Shown here: positions 15,326 to 23,447 of the stretch, piece after piece
How positions within the stretch are numbered: the first letter of the stretch is position 1
Layout of the letters: every line of letters starts with the position of its first letter
Source: Acholeplasmataceae bacterium
Lineage (GTDB): Bacteria; Bacillota_I; Bacilli_A; Acholeplasmatales; Acholeplasmataceae
Reading direction: 5' to 3'
NCBI GenBank assembly: GCA_003497445.1
Contig: DNNX01000067.1
Span: 1 to 26,512 of the forward strand
Length of the DNA stretch: 26,512 nt
Translations under genes and position numbers: made by a program
Notes under the pieces: model-generated
Database searches by the model: none
What the model saw: only the letters and a program-made list of their open reading frames with translations
What the model was told of the DNA's origin: nothing

Positions 15326-16734
15326 GTCGTAGTATGTATTTGATTTAAAACAAATTCTGATTTTTGAGAAATATAGGATGATAAGTCTCTATATCCAAAA
15401 GATAATGACATCATTGAATTGATAATATCTTCTTCATATATTGGTTTATATGTATCAATAAATGCTTTAAAAAAATCAAATGTAAAGGATGTTTGAATCA
15501 ATGTCTCAAGATGCGCTTCATATAAAAATTTAAAACTATCCATGTCAATTAATACTTCCATTAAAGGATGGTTGACTTCTTGACCTGTTAAATATGAAAA
15601 AACTTCTCCAAAATGATAGAGTGTATTATTGATGAGTTGATTTTCAAATACTGGTGCACCATCCCATCCTTGACCTAAACTATGATCGAGATCATAAGGC
15701 ATAAAATGATAGGTCTCAGTAACACTATCAACATACAAATAATAATTGTTAGCCATCGATCGAAAATCATCAGGATTTCCCAATAGAAATGAAACTGCAA
15801 ACATTTTTGATAATGCTTGGATATCCATATTTGCCTCAACAAATGCCTTTTTAAAGGTCATATCTTCACTTGCTAAAACATCAATGAGTAAATTCAATGC
15901 ATCGTGAGTAGATGTATTCTTATTTGTTTTTAAATCATAGGCAGGACGATAATTTATGGAAACATCTTTGATACCGATGGCTCCTTCCTTTAAGTTCGCT
16001 AAATTTGCTGGACCAAATTGTTGCCACAATGATTTATATAAATCTCCAATTTGACCATCTTTGTAATCAAAACGTCTTTTTATAAACCATTCATCTATTG
16101 GTTCAAATGCAGTCATGACACCAACTTTATATATCACTTCATCGATATGAACTTCCACATATATGAGCGTTGCACGCTGCGCAACCACATCATAAGCTTC
16201 ATATAATTTGAATGCACCAAATTCATTCATATACGTTTCGTCATAGTTACGATTATATTTTAAATCTAATTCTTCCAAACCAAAAAGAAACCCATCTCGA
16301 GTGATATCTGTAAATTGCTGATTGAATTTGAGTTTAAAATGATTCAGTTGTAATATGCCTTCTTCATTTAAAAAGCGATTCCTAGAAAGATTACCTCTTG
16401 TCCTAAATGGGACATCTTGCATATCTATCGTTCCAAATTCGTCTTGATATGTAATATGAGACATGATATATTCATCACTTTTATAATTTCCAAATTGATC
16501 AAAATATGCTTGCATAGATTGGTCCAATAAAGATGCTTGGTCTTGAGTTATAAAGATGACTAATGTCTTATGGTTTTCATGATTAAAAAAACGATCATAA
16601 TTATCATCTAATAAAATCTCTTCTTCATCGATCATCACTGGATCTGTTTCAGGTATGAGTGTTGTCTCACAGCCAATAATGAAAACGCTGATCGCAACAA
16701 TCAAAACTACGTTTAAAAACTTCTTATATATCAT
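15322..16734 (-). CDS. CotH-kinase-family lipoprotein (second copy, with two-component system)
   Basis: This 470-residue predicted lipoprotein has a hydrophobic signal peptide ending in FIIGC (Cys22 anchor). CotH-like motifs are RTRGNLSRNR at 111-120, NHFKLKFNQQF near 131-141, YVEVHIDEVIYKVGVM at about 192-207, a SFLLGNPDDF block near 315-324 and FMPYDLDHSLG at 344-354. The last is the metal-binding YDxD variant of the family's WDxD motif. It is therefore a likely extracytoplasmic kinase or kinase-like protein. Its start overlaps the histidine kinase gene by 11 bp, so it is made from the same operon, which suggests it is an output or partner of the sensor. Similarity to the copy at 2768-4222 is limited to these motifs. 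Confidence 0.83.
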   Translation of the reverse strand: MIYKKFLNVVLIVAISVFIIGCETTLIPETDPVMIDEEEILLDDNYDRFFNHENHKTLVIFITQDQASLLDQSMQAYFDQFGNYKSDEYIMSHITYQDEFGTIDMQDVPFRTRGNLSRNRFLNEEGILQLNHFKLKFNQQFTDITRDGFLFGLEELDLKYNRNYDETYMNEFGAFKLYEAYDVVAQRATLIYVEVHIDEVIYKVGVMTAFEPIDEWFIKRRFDYKDGQIGDLYKSLWQQFGPANLANLKEGAIGIKDVSINYRPAYDLKTNKNTSTHDALNLLIDVLASEDMTFKKAFVEANMDIQALSKMFAVSFLLGNPDDFRSMANNYYLYVDSVTETYHFMPYDLDHSLGQGWDGAPVFENQLINNTLYHFGEVFSYLTGQEVNHPLMEVLIDMDSFKFLYEAHLETLIQTSFTFDFFKAFIDTYKPIYEEDIINSMMSLSFGYRDLSSYISQKSEFVLNQIHTTT

Positions 16735-18073
16735 AAAATCTCAATACCACTTCTACACCTTCATTTATATTCCTAATGTAAAAAGCGCCTCCATGTGCTT
16801 TCATTATCTGATCTACAATCGCTAGACCTAAGCCTAGACCATCTGAGTTTACTTTGTAAAATGTCTGATTTAAAAAAGGTAAATGTGCTTCATCTATTGG
16901 TGTTGTTTGATTGGTAATCATCACATCAAAATAATCTTGATATCGTTCATACTTAATATCAATAATAGAATCTTTTTTTCTAAATTTTATCGCATTATTT
17001 AAGACATTATTTACCACTTGTCGCATGCTGAGTGCATCCATACTTAGTATTTTATCTGATTTAAGTTGTTTATGATTAAAATGAACATCTTGATGAATGA
17101 GTGACAATTCATTCGTGATATCTTCTATAAATTTACTAATTCTTACATCCTTTTTGTCCAAGGTGATCGTATGACTTTGTAATTCTGAAATGAGCATAAC
17201 ATCATCCGTCAATTTCTCTATGAGTTTAATTTGTGCATGAATCATTTTATAATAAGTTTCAATTTTTGCACTATCCTTCGTAACTGACAATAAATCGATT
17301 GCTGATTGAATCACAGTAATCGGAGTTCTAATTTCATGAGAAATGTTCGCAATAAATGTTTTTGATAATTGATCTTGTTTTTTTTCTTTTTCAAGTTCTC
17401 TTTTCAGGGTATCAATTGTATCATTTAATCTTTTTTTCATAGATATAAATGAAATCATCAATGTTTTAAACTCATCATTTCTATGATTATCAGGCAGTTT
17501 GAGTTCATTTGATTGTGTGAGTTGAATCAGTTGATGAATTGGCTTTGAAAATCGATTTGAAATGAACCAAGCTGTTAAAACGGACAAGACAATCCCTAGG
17601 CTTGTGATATATATGAAAAGATCATTAATGAGAGATATACTCTGATTAAGCCCTTCCAAAGAGCGTTGATAGATGAAAATATAGTCAGTTTTTATCATCA
17701 TGACTTGCATAAAATTTTGTTCTGATATATCGACTTCTTCAGTGATGATACTTTCTTCATTCAATTGAATGAGTATCCTAATCGGTAAATCTCTCGTATT
17801 ACCAAAAAGACCTTGACCTGTCATATCATATACTATCATTCGGCCATTATTCGTAGACATAAAGTCATTGATGATCTCTTCATGAAGATCAAAGTCATTT
17901 GAACTCAATTCTATATCTAATTCTTCTACGGATTCAATCATTTTAAATTCTAAATCGTTTTTATAAATCGATGGAACAAGTAAGTTTTGAGCGACTCCTA
18001 AAATAGCAAAAACAAGCATCATTGTTCCAACAATATACAATATAAGTTTATAAAAAATAGGAAATTGTTTCAT
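16724..18073 (-). CDS. Two-component sensor histidine kinase
   Basis: This 449-residue membrane sensor has TM1 at about 8-32, an extracytoplasmic domain of about 117 residues, TM2 at about 150-172 and then a HAMP linker (SNRFSKPIHQL). The HisKA box is ANISHEIRTPIT with the phosphorylated His246. The catalytic domain has the N box NNVLNNAIKF (355-364) and the glycine-rich GLGLGLAIVDQI (412-423). The usual G1 Asp-x-Gly-x-Gly is replaced by TNQTTPIDEAHL, a variant seen in some Firmicute kinases. The start overlaps the regulator stop as ATGA (18070-18073). The ligand of the external domain is unknown. It is co-transcribed with the CotH-like lipoprotein downstream. Confidence 0.94.
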   Translation of the reverse strand: MKQFPIFYKLILYIVGTMMLVFAILGVAQNLLVPSIYKNDLEFKMIESVEELDIELSSNDFDLHEEIINDFMSTNNGRMIVYDMTGQGLFGNTRDLPIRILIQLNEESIITEEVDISEQNFMQVMMIKTDYIFIYQRSLEGLNQSISLINDLFIYITSLGIVLSVLTAWFISNRFSKPIHQLIQLTQSNELKLPDNHRNDEFKTLMISFISMKKRLNDTIDTLKRELEKEKKQDQLSKTFIANISHEIRTPITVIQSAIDLLSVTKDSAKIETYYKMIHAQIKLIEKLTDDVMLISELQSHTITLDKKDVRISKFIEDITNELSLIHQDVHFNHKQLKSDKILSMDALSMRQVVNNVLNNAIKFRKKDSIIDIKYERYQDYFDVMITNQTTPIDEAHLPFLNQTFYKVNSDGLGLGLAIVDQIMKAHGGAFYIRNINEGVEVVLRFYDI

Positions 18074-18720
18074 CGTTGAACCTCAAAATAATATCCTACA
18101 CCAAATACAGTATGGATGCACGAAATATGAGATAATTTATGTCGAATACGTTTAATTGTTGTATCTACTGTACGCGTATCTCCATCAAACAAGTAGCCCC
18201 AACACATCTCAAGGAGTCTTTCTCTTGAAATTACTTCTTTCGGATGCTCATATAAATATTTCAACACCTCAAATTCTTGTTTCGTAAGTTTTGTTTTTTT
18301 ACCATCTATATTCACTTCATGTGTATTCGTAAGAATCTGAAAGGCAATATGATTCGATCTTCTTACAGATAACATGTGATCGATTCTTAAATGTAATTCT
18401 TTTAGTGAAAATGGTTTCGTAAGATAATCATCAGCTCCAAGTTCTAATCCGAATATTTTATCTGAAGTTTCGCTCCGAGCTGTTAACATGATCACAGGTA
18501 CTGAAGCTGTTTGCTTAATTTTTCTTAATACGGACCATCCATCCAAATCATCTAACATCACATCTAAAATGACAACATCAATCGCTTTAGTTTCTATCAT
18601 CTCCATAACTTCTGAACCCTTTGAGACTAAAAAAACATCATATGCATAAGATGTAAAGTAATCTTTAAGAATTGTTTGTAGGTTGATATCATTTTCAACG
18701 ACTAATAGTTTTTGATTCAT
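18070..18720 (-). CDS. OmpR/PhoB-family response regulator
   Basis: This is a 216-residue DNA-binding regulator. The receiver domain has acidic residues Glu9 and Asp11, the phospho-accepting Asp53 in VVILDVML, Thr80 in MLTAR and Lys102 in LTKPF. The C-terminal winged helix (about 125-216) contains LTKQEFEVLKYLYEHP and the recognition-helix region RTVDTTIKRIRHKL. It is the first gene of the operon, ahead of its kinase. The ATG at 18718-18720 has no Shine-Dalgarno sequence and lies at the predicted transcription start, so the message may be leaderless. The phased repeats upstream in the divergent intergenic region are the likely target. Confidence 0.95.
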   Translation of the reverse strand: MNQKLLVVENDINLQTILKDYFTSYAYDVFLVSKGSEVMEMIETKAIDVVILDVMLDDLDGWSVLRKIKQTASVPVIMLTARSETSDKIFGLELGADDYLTKPFSLKELHLRIDHMLSVRRSNHIAFQILTNTHEVNIDGKKTKLTKQEFEVLKYLYEHPKEVISRERLLEMCWGYLFDGDTRTVDTTIKRIRHKLSHISCIHTVFGVGYYFEVQR

Positions 18721-18726
18721 ATCTAT

Positions 18727-18735
18727 ATTTTATCA
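18727..18735 (-). promoter_or_regulatory. Extended -10 promoter for the two-component operon
   Basis: On the minus strand TGATAAAAT (TAAAAT at 18727-18732) predicts transcription starting at about the A of the regulator's ATG. No -35 match is seen. Confidence 0.5.
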
Positions 18736-18751
18736 TGATGAAACCATAAAA

Positions 18752-18763
18752 AAACGTTCGTTT
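18752..18763. promoter_or_regulatory. 12-bp palindrome in the divergent intergenic region
   Basis: AAACG-TT-CGTTT is a perfect inverted repeat lying between the two divergent promoters. It could bind a dimeric regulator; this is inference from symmetry alone. Confidence 0.3.
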
Positions 18764-18767
18764 GAAA

Positions 18768-18796
18768 ATTGTTAGATGTTTGACACAACTTTGACA
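18768..18796 (+). promoter_or_regulatory. 11-bp-phased direct repeats, likely response-regulator binding site
   Basis: TTTGACA occurs at 18779-18785 and again at 18790-18796. A weaker ATTGTTA lies at 18768-18774. The spacers are 4 bases, so the period is exactly one DNA turn. This is the arrangement bound by OmpR/PhoB/PhoP-type regulators, and it lies upstream of a TATAAT that has no -35. Confidence 0.6.
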
Positions 18797-18807
18797 TAAT
18801 TCTTTAT

Positions 18808-18813
18808 TATAAT
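18808..18813 (+). promoter_or_regulatory. -10 of the beta-propeller lipoprotein gene
   Basis: TATAAT is a consensus -10. The two TTGACA-like sequences upstream are 11 and 22 bp away, neither a normal -35 spacing, which fits activator-dependent transcription. Confidence 0.6.
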
Positions 18814-18837
18814 GAATGTAATTCTAGGAGGTATCTC

Positions 18838-20742
18838 ATGAAAAAAATACTATTATTGATTGTTTCATTTTTATTTACAGTTACGTTAACTTCTTGTAAT
18901 CAAATGATCAGTCATTATACAGATGACTCGCATTCACAATTATCTTATGTAAAAGATTATGATCAGTTTAAACAACTCATCGAACGAAATCAAGACAGTT
19001 ACAATCGGTTTTATCCTGAAGCTGTTTTTGATAGTGTTGAAATGGATGATACTACATCTTCAGAAAAATCAAATGTCTCTACTACAAATGTTCAAGTCCA
19101 AGGGATTGATGAAGGTGATATTGTTAAAGTAGATGATACAAGAATATACATGTTGAGCTATGATGCCTTTCATGTGATCGATATTTCTAATGATTCTATG
19201 TCATTGTTACTTTCTCAATCACTAGCATCCACAAGAGAAGATTCAAGTTATACTTATTATCAAGAACTTTACATAACAGAAAATGAAGTCATTGTGATTG
19301 GTCAGCGTTATTCTTATTATCTACAATCTAGAGATGGTCAAACAAAAGAAAGTGATTTTATCGATATTGAGCCGTGGTATTACTTTGGTTTACCTGAATC
19401 TATAATTGAAATATACGATAAAGCTTCTCTTACATTACAAGATACCTTTTTGGTCTCAGGTTATTTATCAAGTTCTCGCTTAATTAATAATCACTTATAT
19501 GTCATTACAAAACAAGATATTTTCCTTTATGAAGATATTGATCCAAGACCTCAGATCACACACAATTCTGATGTTTATATGCAACCCTATGAAAACATTC
19601 AGTACATTGCTTCTCTGGACACACTTGAGAACTATACCAATATATTACATGTTGAATTCAATGACACACTTACATATGAATTAAAAACATATTTAGGCCA
19701 AAGTTCTTGGGGTCATACGTATGTGACTTTCGATAATATTTATTTTGCTGGTAACACGTATCAATTTGATGATGTAACGAACACATATGTTACAAAAGGT
19801 GTTATTATCCGTTACATGATTAACAATGATGGGTCTACTTCCTTTGGTGGCTATCAAACATACGAAGGTTATATCATCAATCAATTTGCTATTGATCAAT
19901 ATGATCAAACATTAAGACTCGTAACAACAGATGGTTGGGGAGACACGGTTGTAAATCGTTTATATATATTTTCTTTAGATGTGAATGAAACGAATGAACC
20001 TAGCTTATCATTACGAGCGCTATTAGATGAAGGTATCGGGAAACCTAGAGAACGTGTTCAATCTGTTCGATTTAATGAAGATATTGTAACGATTGTTACC
20101 TTTGAACTTACAGATCCATTATATATAATCGATATTTCAGATCCCACTCGACCAACTATTACAAGTGAACTTGAGATTACCGGTTTTGCAACCTATCAGC
20201 ACCCTTGGAAAAATGATACATTACTTAATATCGGATATGAAACCGATAACGAAGGTCGTATCATCGGATTAAAAATCGCACTTTTTGATACTTCTGATAT
20301 CATGAATCTTATTCAGATCGGATCTGAACTAACATTTTTAAATGGTAATCAAGGTTGGACATATTCCGAAGCACTTCACAACCATAAAGCATTACTTTTC
20401 TCTGAAATACACGATTTCTTTGGATTTGCGATGACACGTTATCAATGGATTGAAACATCAGATGCTTCGTACTATATGAATATTCAAGACTATATATTAT
20501 TTAATATTGATTTAAACAATACAACGACACCACTCAGTGTTAAAGCAACATTTTCACATCAATTTTTTATACAGTCACTCTCTTTAGATACAAATTCGTA
20601 TTATCTATCTTATACGTTTGGTATTCAACGTGCAGTTTATGTAGATGATATGATTTACTTCATTTCACTTGGTGGTGTGACATCCTATGATTTAAATGAT
20701 TTAACAACGATGACAGATTCTTTATTGCTATATTCAGAATAA
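18838..20742 (+). CDS. Beta-propeller lipoprotein (PF09826-like secreted protein)
   Basis: This is a 634-residue surface lipoprotein. The signal peptide ends at TLTSC (Cys20). It contains the hallmark of the secreted beta-propeller family PF09826/COG4880: TTNVQVQGIDEGDIVKVDD at 82-100 followed by IYMLSYDAFHVIDI. Later come SVRFNEDIVTIVTFELTDPL and YIIDISDPTRPTITSELEI, then GFATYQHPW. These repeats form a WD40-like propeller; the family has no established enzymatic role and probably binds proteins or ligands. The ATG at 18838 has AGGAGG (18826-18831). It is divergent from the response regulator and has that regulator's likely binding site upstream, so it is a candidate output of the system. 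The sequence is Tyr/Asp/Thr rich, as is common for surface proteins. Confidence 0.88.
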   Translation: MKKILLLIVSFLFTVTLTSCNQMISHYTDDSHSQLSYVKDYDQFKQLIERNQDSYNRFYPEAVFDSVEMDDTTSSEKSNVSTTNVQVQGIDEGDIVKVDDTRIYMLSYDAFHVIDISNDSMSLLLSQSLASTREDSSYTYYQELYITENEVIVIGQRYSYYLQSRDGQTKESDFIDIEPWYYFGLPESIIEIYDKASLTLQDTFLVSGYLSSSRLINNHLYVITKQDIFLYEDIDPRPQITHNSDVYMQPYENIQYIASLDTLENYTNILHVEFNDTLTYELKTYLGQSSWGHTYVTFDNIYFAGNTYQFDDVTNTYVTKGVIIRYMINNDGSTSFGGYQTYEGYIINQFAIDQYDQTLRLVTTDGWGDTVVNRLYIFSLDVNETNEPSLSLRALLDEGIGKPRERVQSVRFNEDIVTIVTFELTDPLYIIDISDPTRPTITSELEITGFATYQHPWKNDTLLNIGYETDNEGRIIGLKIALFDTSDIMNLIQIGSELTFLNGNQGWTYSEALHNHKALLFSEIHDFFGFAMTRYQWIETSDASYYMNIQDYILFNIDLNNTTTPLSVKATFSHQFFIQSLSLDTNSYYLSYTFGIQRAVYVDDMIYFISLGGVTSYDLNDLTTMTDSLLLYSE

Positions 20743-20743
20743 A

Positions 20744-20790
20744 ATAAAAAAACAATAACCTCATAGTTATTGTTTTTTTATTTTATACCA
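20744..20790. terminator. Bidirectional terminator between the propeller gene and trkH
   Basis: AAACAATAAC (20750-20759) pairs with GTTATTGTTT (20766-20775) around a 6-base loop. It is flanked by an A run on the left and a T run on the right, so it can end both converging transcripts. It overlaps the 3' end of trkH. Confidence 0.85.
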
Positions 20791-22270
20791 CTTGTTTTCT
20801 AGTAACGTCTAATGCAACTTTACTTATCGCAATGAAGATCACATAAAACTCTAATCGTCCCAAAAACATACCAAAGGTGCCTGTCCACAATAAGAAACTA
20901 GGTGCATTTGCATTTAAAATTCCAACAGACAATCCAACCGTGCCAAGAGCACTTGCAAATTCAAACAAACTATCTTCAAATGTATATCCATGTAACATAA
21001 TCATGAATGCACCGATAAGTAATATGACGATATACGTTGTAATAAACATATAGTTTTGCGTAATTTCATCTTGTTCAATGACCATTTTTTTACCTAATCG
21101 ATTAATAAATTTTGTCCGTACGGTTTTTTTATGACTCAACATATCTTTAATTTGCCAATATTGAGACTTCACCATAAGTCCAATTCGGTATTGTTTAATC
21201 CCACCAGCTGTAGAGCCAGTACCCGCTCCTAATATCATTGTTAAGATAATTAAGAAAAATAATGTAGAAGGTAAGTTGGTAAATCCAGAAATATTTTGAT
21301 AACCAGTTCCAGTGATTGAAGAAATTAACTGAAAACTTGAGATACGTAATGATTCACCAAAAGTAAGTTGTAAATGCTGCATCACACTTATGGTTCCAAA
21401 AATAACCGATATAACTGCAATAAAGGCAAAAACTTTTAATTCAATATGTGAAAAAACGTCTTTAAATTTTTTTCTAAATAACAACAAATGAACAAAAAAG
21501 TTTGTCCCACCTAATATCATTAAAATAATGGTGATGATTTCAATTTCTAAACTTTGATAAAATCCTATCGATGCACTTTTTGTAGAAAATCCACCCGTAG
21601 CTACAGCACTAATCGAATGATTGATTGCATCAAACAAAGGCATACCAAACAGTACATAAAAAATGATGCCGAGTATGATATAAAAAACATAAATACGCAT
21701 AATGATCTGACCTGATTTTAATAAATTAGGTACCAAGCGATCACTATGACCTTCTGCTTGATACAAACGCATGCCTAATTTATCAGAAATGGCAGATGTC
21801 AAAACTAAAACGAATCCGACGCCACCAAAAAATTGTAAAAACGAACGATATAGTAGTAATATTTTTGGTGCAGATGTAACATCGACGACACTAAGACCTG
21901 TTGTTGAATAGCCACTGGTGATTTCAAAGGCAGCATGAGTGAAACTATATCCTAAAAGTAATAATGGAATGGTGGATAATAATATGCCTAGAACCCATGT
22001 CCCAACAACAAGAACAGCATCTTGATGCCGTTCGAGTTGACTTTTTTCAAATTGCTTAAAATATCTTTGGAATAAAATACCTATAATGATGAGTGACAAA
22101 CCTGGTATAGAAAAATTTAAGCTTAATTGCCATTCAGATATATCAAAAAACAATGAGATGAGTGGCATTAACATAATGATACCAATCACAATCATAAACA
22201 TTGTTAAGTAACTAAAAATGAGTTTAAAACCCGTTAACTTTTTAATCTCTGTTACAAACGTTTCTTGCAT
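20783..22270 (-). CDS. trkH: Potassium uptake channel subunit TrkH/KtrB family
   Basis: This 495-residue membrane protein has the four-fold pore-loop design of the SKT superfamily. The selectivity stretches are TTGLS (123-127), ATGGFST (224-230), TGTGY (320-324) and LGTVGLS (442-448). The third-repeat intramembrane loop GAGTGSTAGGIKQYR (348-362) contributes to gating. It moves K+ into the cell under control of cytoplasmic nucleotide-binding subunits encoded just upstream. Its ATG overlaps the stop of the second TrkA-type gene (TAATG), so translation is coupled. The length fits TrkH more than the shorter KtrB, but the two are hard to separate. Confidence 0.93.
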   Translation of the reverse strand: MQETFVTEIKKLTGFKLIFSYLTMFMIVIGIIMLMPLISLFFDISEWQLSLNFSIPGLSLIIIGILFQRYFKQFEKSQLERHQDAVLVVGTWVLGILLSTIPLLLLGYSFTHAAFEITSGYSTTGLSVVDVTSAPKILLLYRSFLQFFGGVGFVLVLTSAISDKLGMRLYQAEGHSDRLVPNLLKSGQIIMRIYVFYIILGIIFYVLFGMPLFDAINHSISAVATGGFSTKSASIGFYQSLEIEIITIILMILGGTNFFVHLLLFRKKFKDVFSHIELKVFAFIAVISVIFGTISVMQHLQLTFGESLRISSFQLISSITGTGYQNISGFTNLPSTLFFLIILTMILGAGTGSTAGGIKQYRIGLMVKSQYWQIKDMLSHKKTVRTKFINRLGKKMVIEQDEITQNYMFITTYIVILLIGAFMIMLHGYTFEDSLFEFASALGTVGLSVGILNANAPSFLLWTGTFGMFLGRLEFYVIFIAISKVALDVTRKQVV

Positions 22271-22935
22271 TATGAGTTTTTCTCAAAGAACTTGACAACT
22301 TTGTCTTTTTCAATGGGTGTTGTCACAATGAGAAGTTTATCTCCCTCTTTGATCATAGTGTCCCCTTTAGGAATAATTGGAAGTGGATCTCTAAAGACAC
22401 AACTGATGTTAATATTAGTCGGAAAGTGGATATCTTTGATATATTGATTGATAAATGAAAATGTTGGTTGAACTTGAATTTCAACCACGACAATCTTATC
22501 TTCATCATCTAATGAAATAGTTCTACTGAGTTGTTGAATGACTGCATCATTATGAATATTTTGAACTAAATAATTTGTTGCATTGATGACACGATCAATG
22601 CCTAAGCTTTTAAATACTTTGACATTATTTGGATTTCTAACAATACAGACAACTTTTTTTACGTCAAATAAATTTTTTGCAGACATACTCATGATGTAAT
22701 TATCGGTGTCATTTTCAGACAATGCAATAAATACATCTGCATCTTTGATTTGTGCATCTTCTAAAACATAAATTTTTGTTGGATCACCTGCAAATACGGG
22801 TAAATCATGATGTGCTGATAAATACTTTGCAAATTCTTTATCAGGATTTATAATGATGAGTTGATGATTGCTTTTTTTAAATTCATTAATGATAAAATCA
22901 GCCTCTAAACGGCCGCCAGCTAAAATGATTTTCAT
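22270..22935 (-). CDS. TrkA-type potassium channel regulator (RCK N plus C domains)
   Basis: This 221-residue cytoplasmic regulator has one Rossmann RCK-N domain (about 1-125) and a TrkA_C domain (about 140-221, with VVVEIQVQPTFSFINQYIKD and KEGDKLLIVTTP). The nucleotide-binding glycine motif is degenerate (LAGGRLEADF instead of GxGxxG), so it may bind NAD or ATP poorly and rely on the other TrkA-type subunit. Its start overlaps that gene as ATGA (22932-22935). It is expected to form an octameric or mixed ring under TrkH. Confidence 0.87.
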   Translation of the reverse strand: MKIILAGGRLEADFIINEFKKSNHQLIIINPDKEFAKYLSAHHDLPVFAGDPTKIYVLEDAQIKDADVFIALSENDTDNYIMSMSAKNLFDVKKVVCIVRNPNNVKVFKSLGIDRVINATNYLVQNIHNDAVIQQLSRTISLDDEDKIVVVEIQVQPTFSFINQYIKDIHFPTNINISCVFRDPLPIIPKGDTMIKEGDKLLIVTTPIEKDKVVKFFEKNS

Positions 22936-23357
22936 GATCTGTCCTCAACATCACTTTGAAATAGAGTTCTAAAGCTATCTATTGATAATTTATAAGGATA
23001 AATCGCTTGAATACGCTCATTATCAATGAGTTTTTCTTTTTCTGAATCCATTAAACGAATATATATTTTTGGTACTTGAAAAATTTGATCACAAATGTGA
23101 GCAATCAAAATGTTGACATTATCTCTGTTCGTAGAAATCACTACATATTCTGCTTCTTCTATGAATGCTTTTTTTAAAATTTCTAGTTGTGTTGCATCGC
23201 CTACTTCAGTATATCCTGCAAATGTTTCATGTAACTTTCTAAATGAATCTTCATGGGCATCCACGACAATGACTTGCATGCCTTCTTCGGAACGTTCGGT
23301 TGCAACTTGTCCACCAAAACGACCACACCCAATAACAACAAACTTATTTCGTTTCAT
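22932..23357 (-). CDS. TrkA-type potassium channel regulator, RCK N domain only
   Basis: This 141-residue protein consists of a single RCK-N Rossmann domain with the intact dinucleotide motif VIGCGRFGGQVA, the acidic end of strand 2 (VVDAHE) and GDATQLEIL. No TrkA_C domain is present. The ORF ends cleanly and overlaps the next gene by 4 bp, so it looks like a real gene and not a fragment. Together with the next protein it supplies what a single two-repeat TrkA does elsewhere. It is the first gene of the operon, with AAGG upstream of ATG 23357 and a promoter at 23388-23418. Confidence 0.85.
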   Translation of the reverse strand: MKRNKFVVIGCGRFGGQVATERSEEGMQVIVVDAHEDSFRKLHETFAGYTEVGDATQLEILKKAFIEEAEYVVISTNRDNVNILIAHICDQIFQVPKIYIRLMDSEKEKLIDNERIQAIYPYKLSIDSFRTLFQSDVEDRS

Positions 23358-23387
23358 AACAAACCTTGCTTTCTTTAAATCATGAGT

Positions 23388-23418
23388 ATTTTATCATAAT
23401 TTTAGTTTTTTAAGTCAA
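23388..23418 (-). promoter_or_regulatory. Potassium uptake operon promoter
   Basis: On the minus strand TTGACT (23413-23418) is followed after 19 bp by TAAAAT (23388-23393), preceded by a TG that makes it an extended -10. The region between birA and this promoter has only a very weak hairpin, so some read-through from the fatty-acid operon is possible. Confidence 0.55.
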
Positions 23419-23447
23419 AATAAGGTTTTCATTAAAGAAAAATCGCA

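Noticed and set aside
22932..23357. Possible frameshift-broken trkA
   Set aside because: The 4-bp ATGA overlap, intact N-terminal domains in both genes and a clean start for the second indicate two real genes, not a split one.
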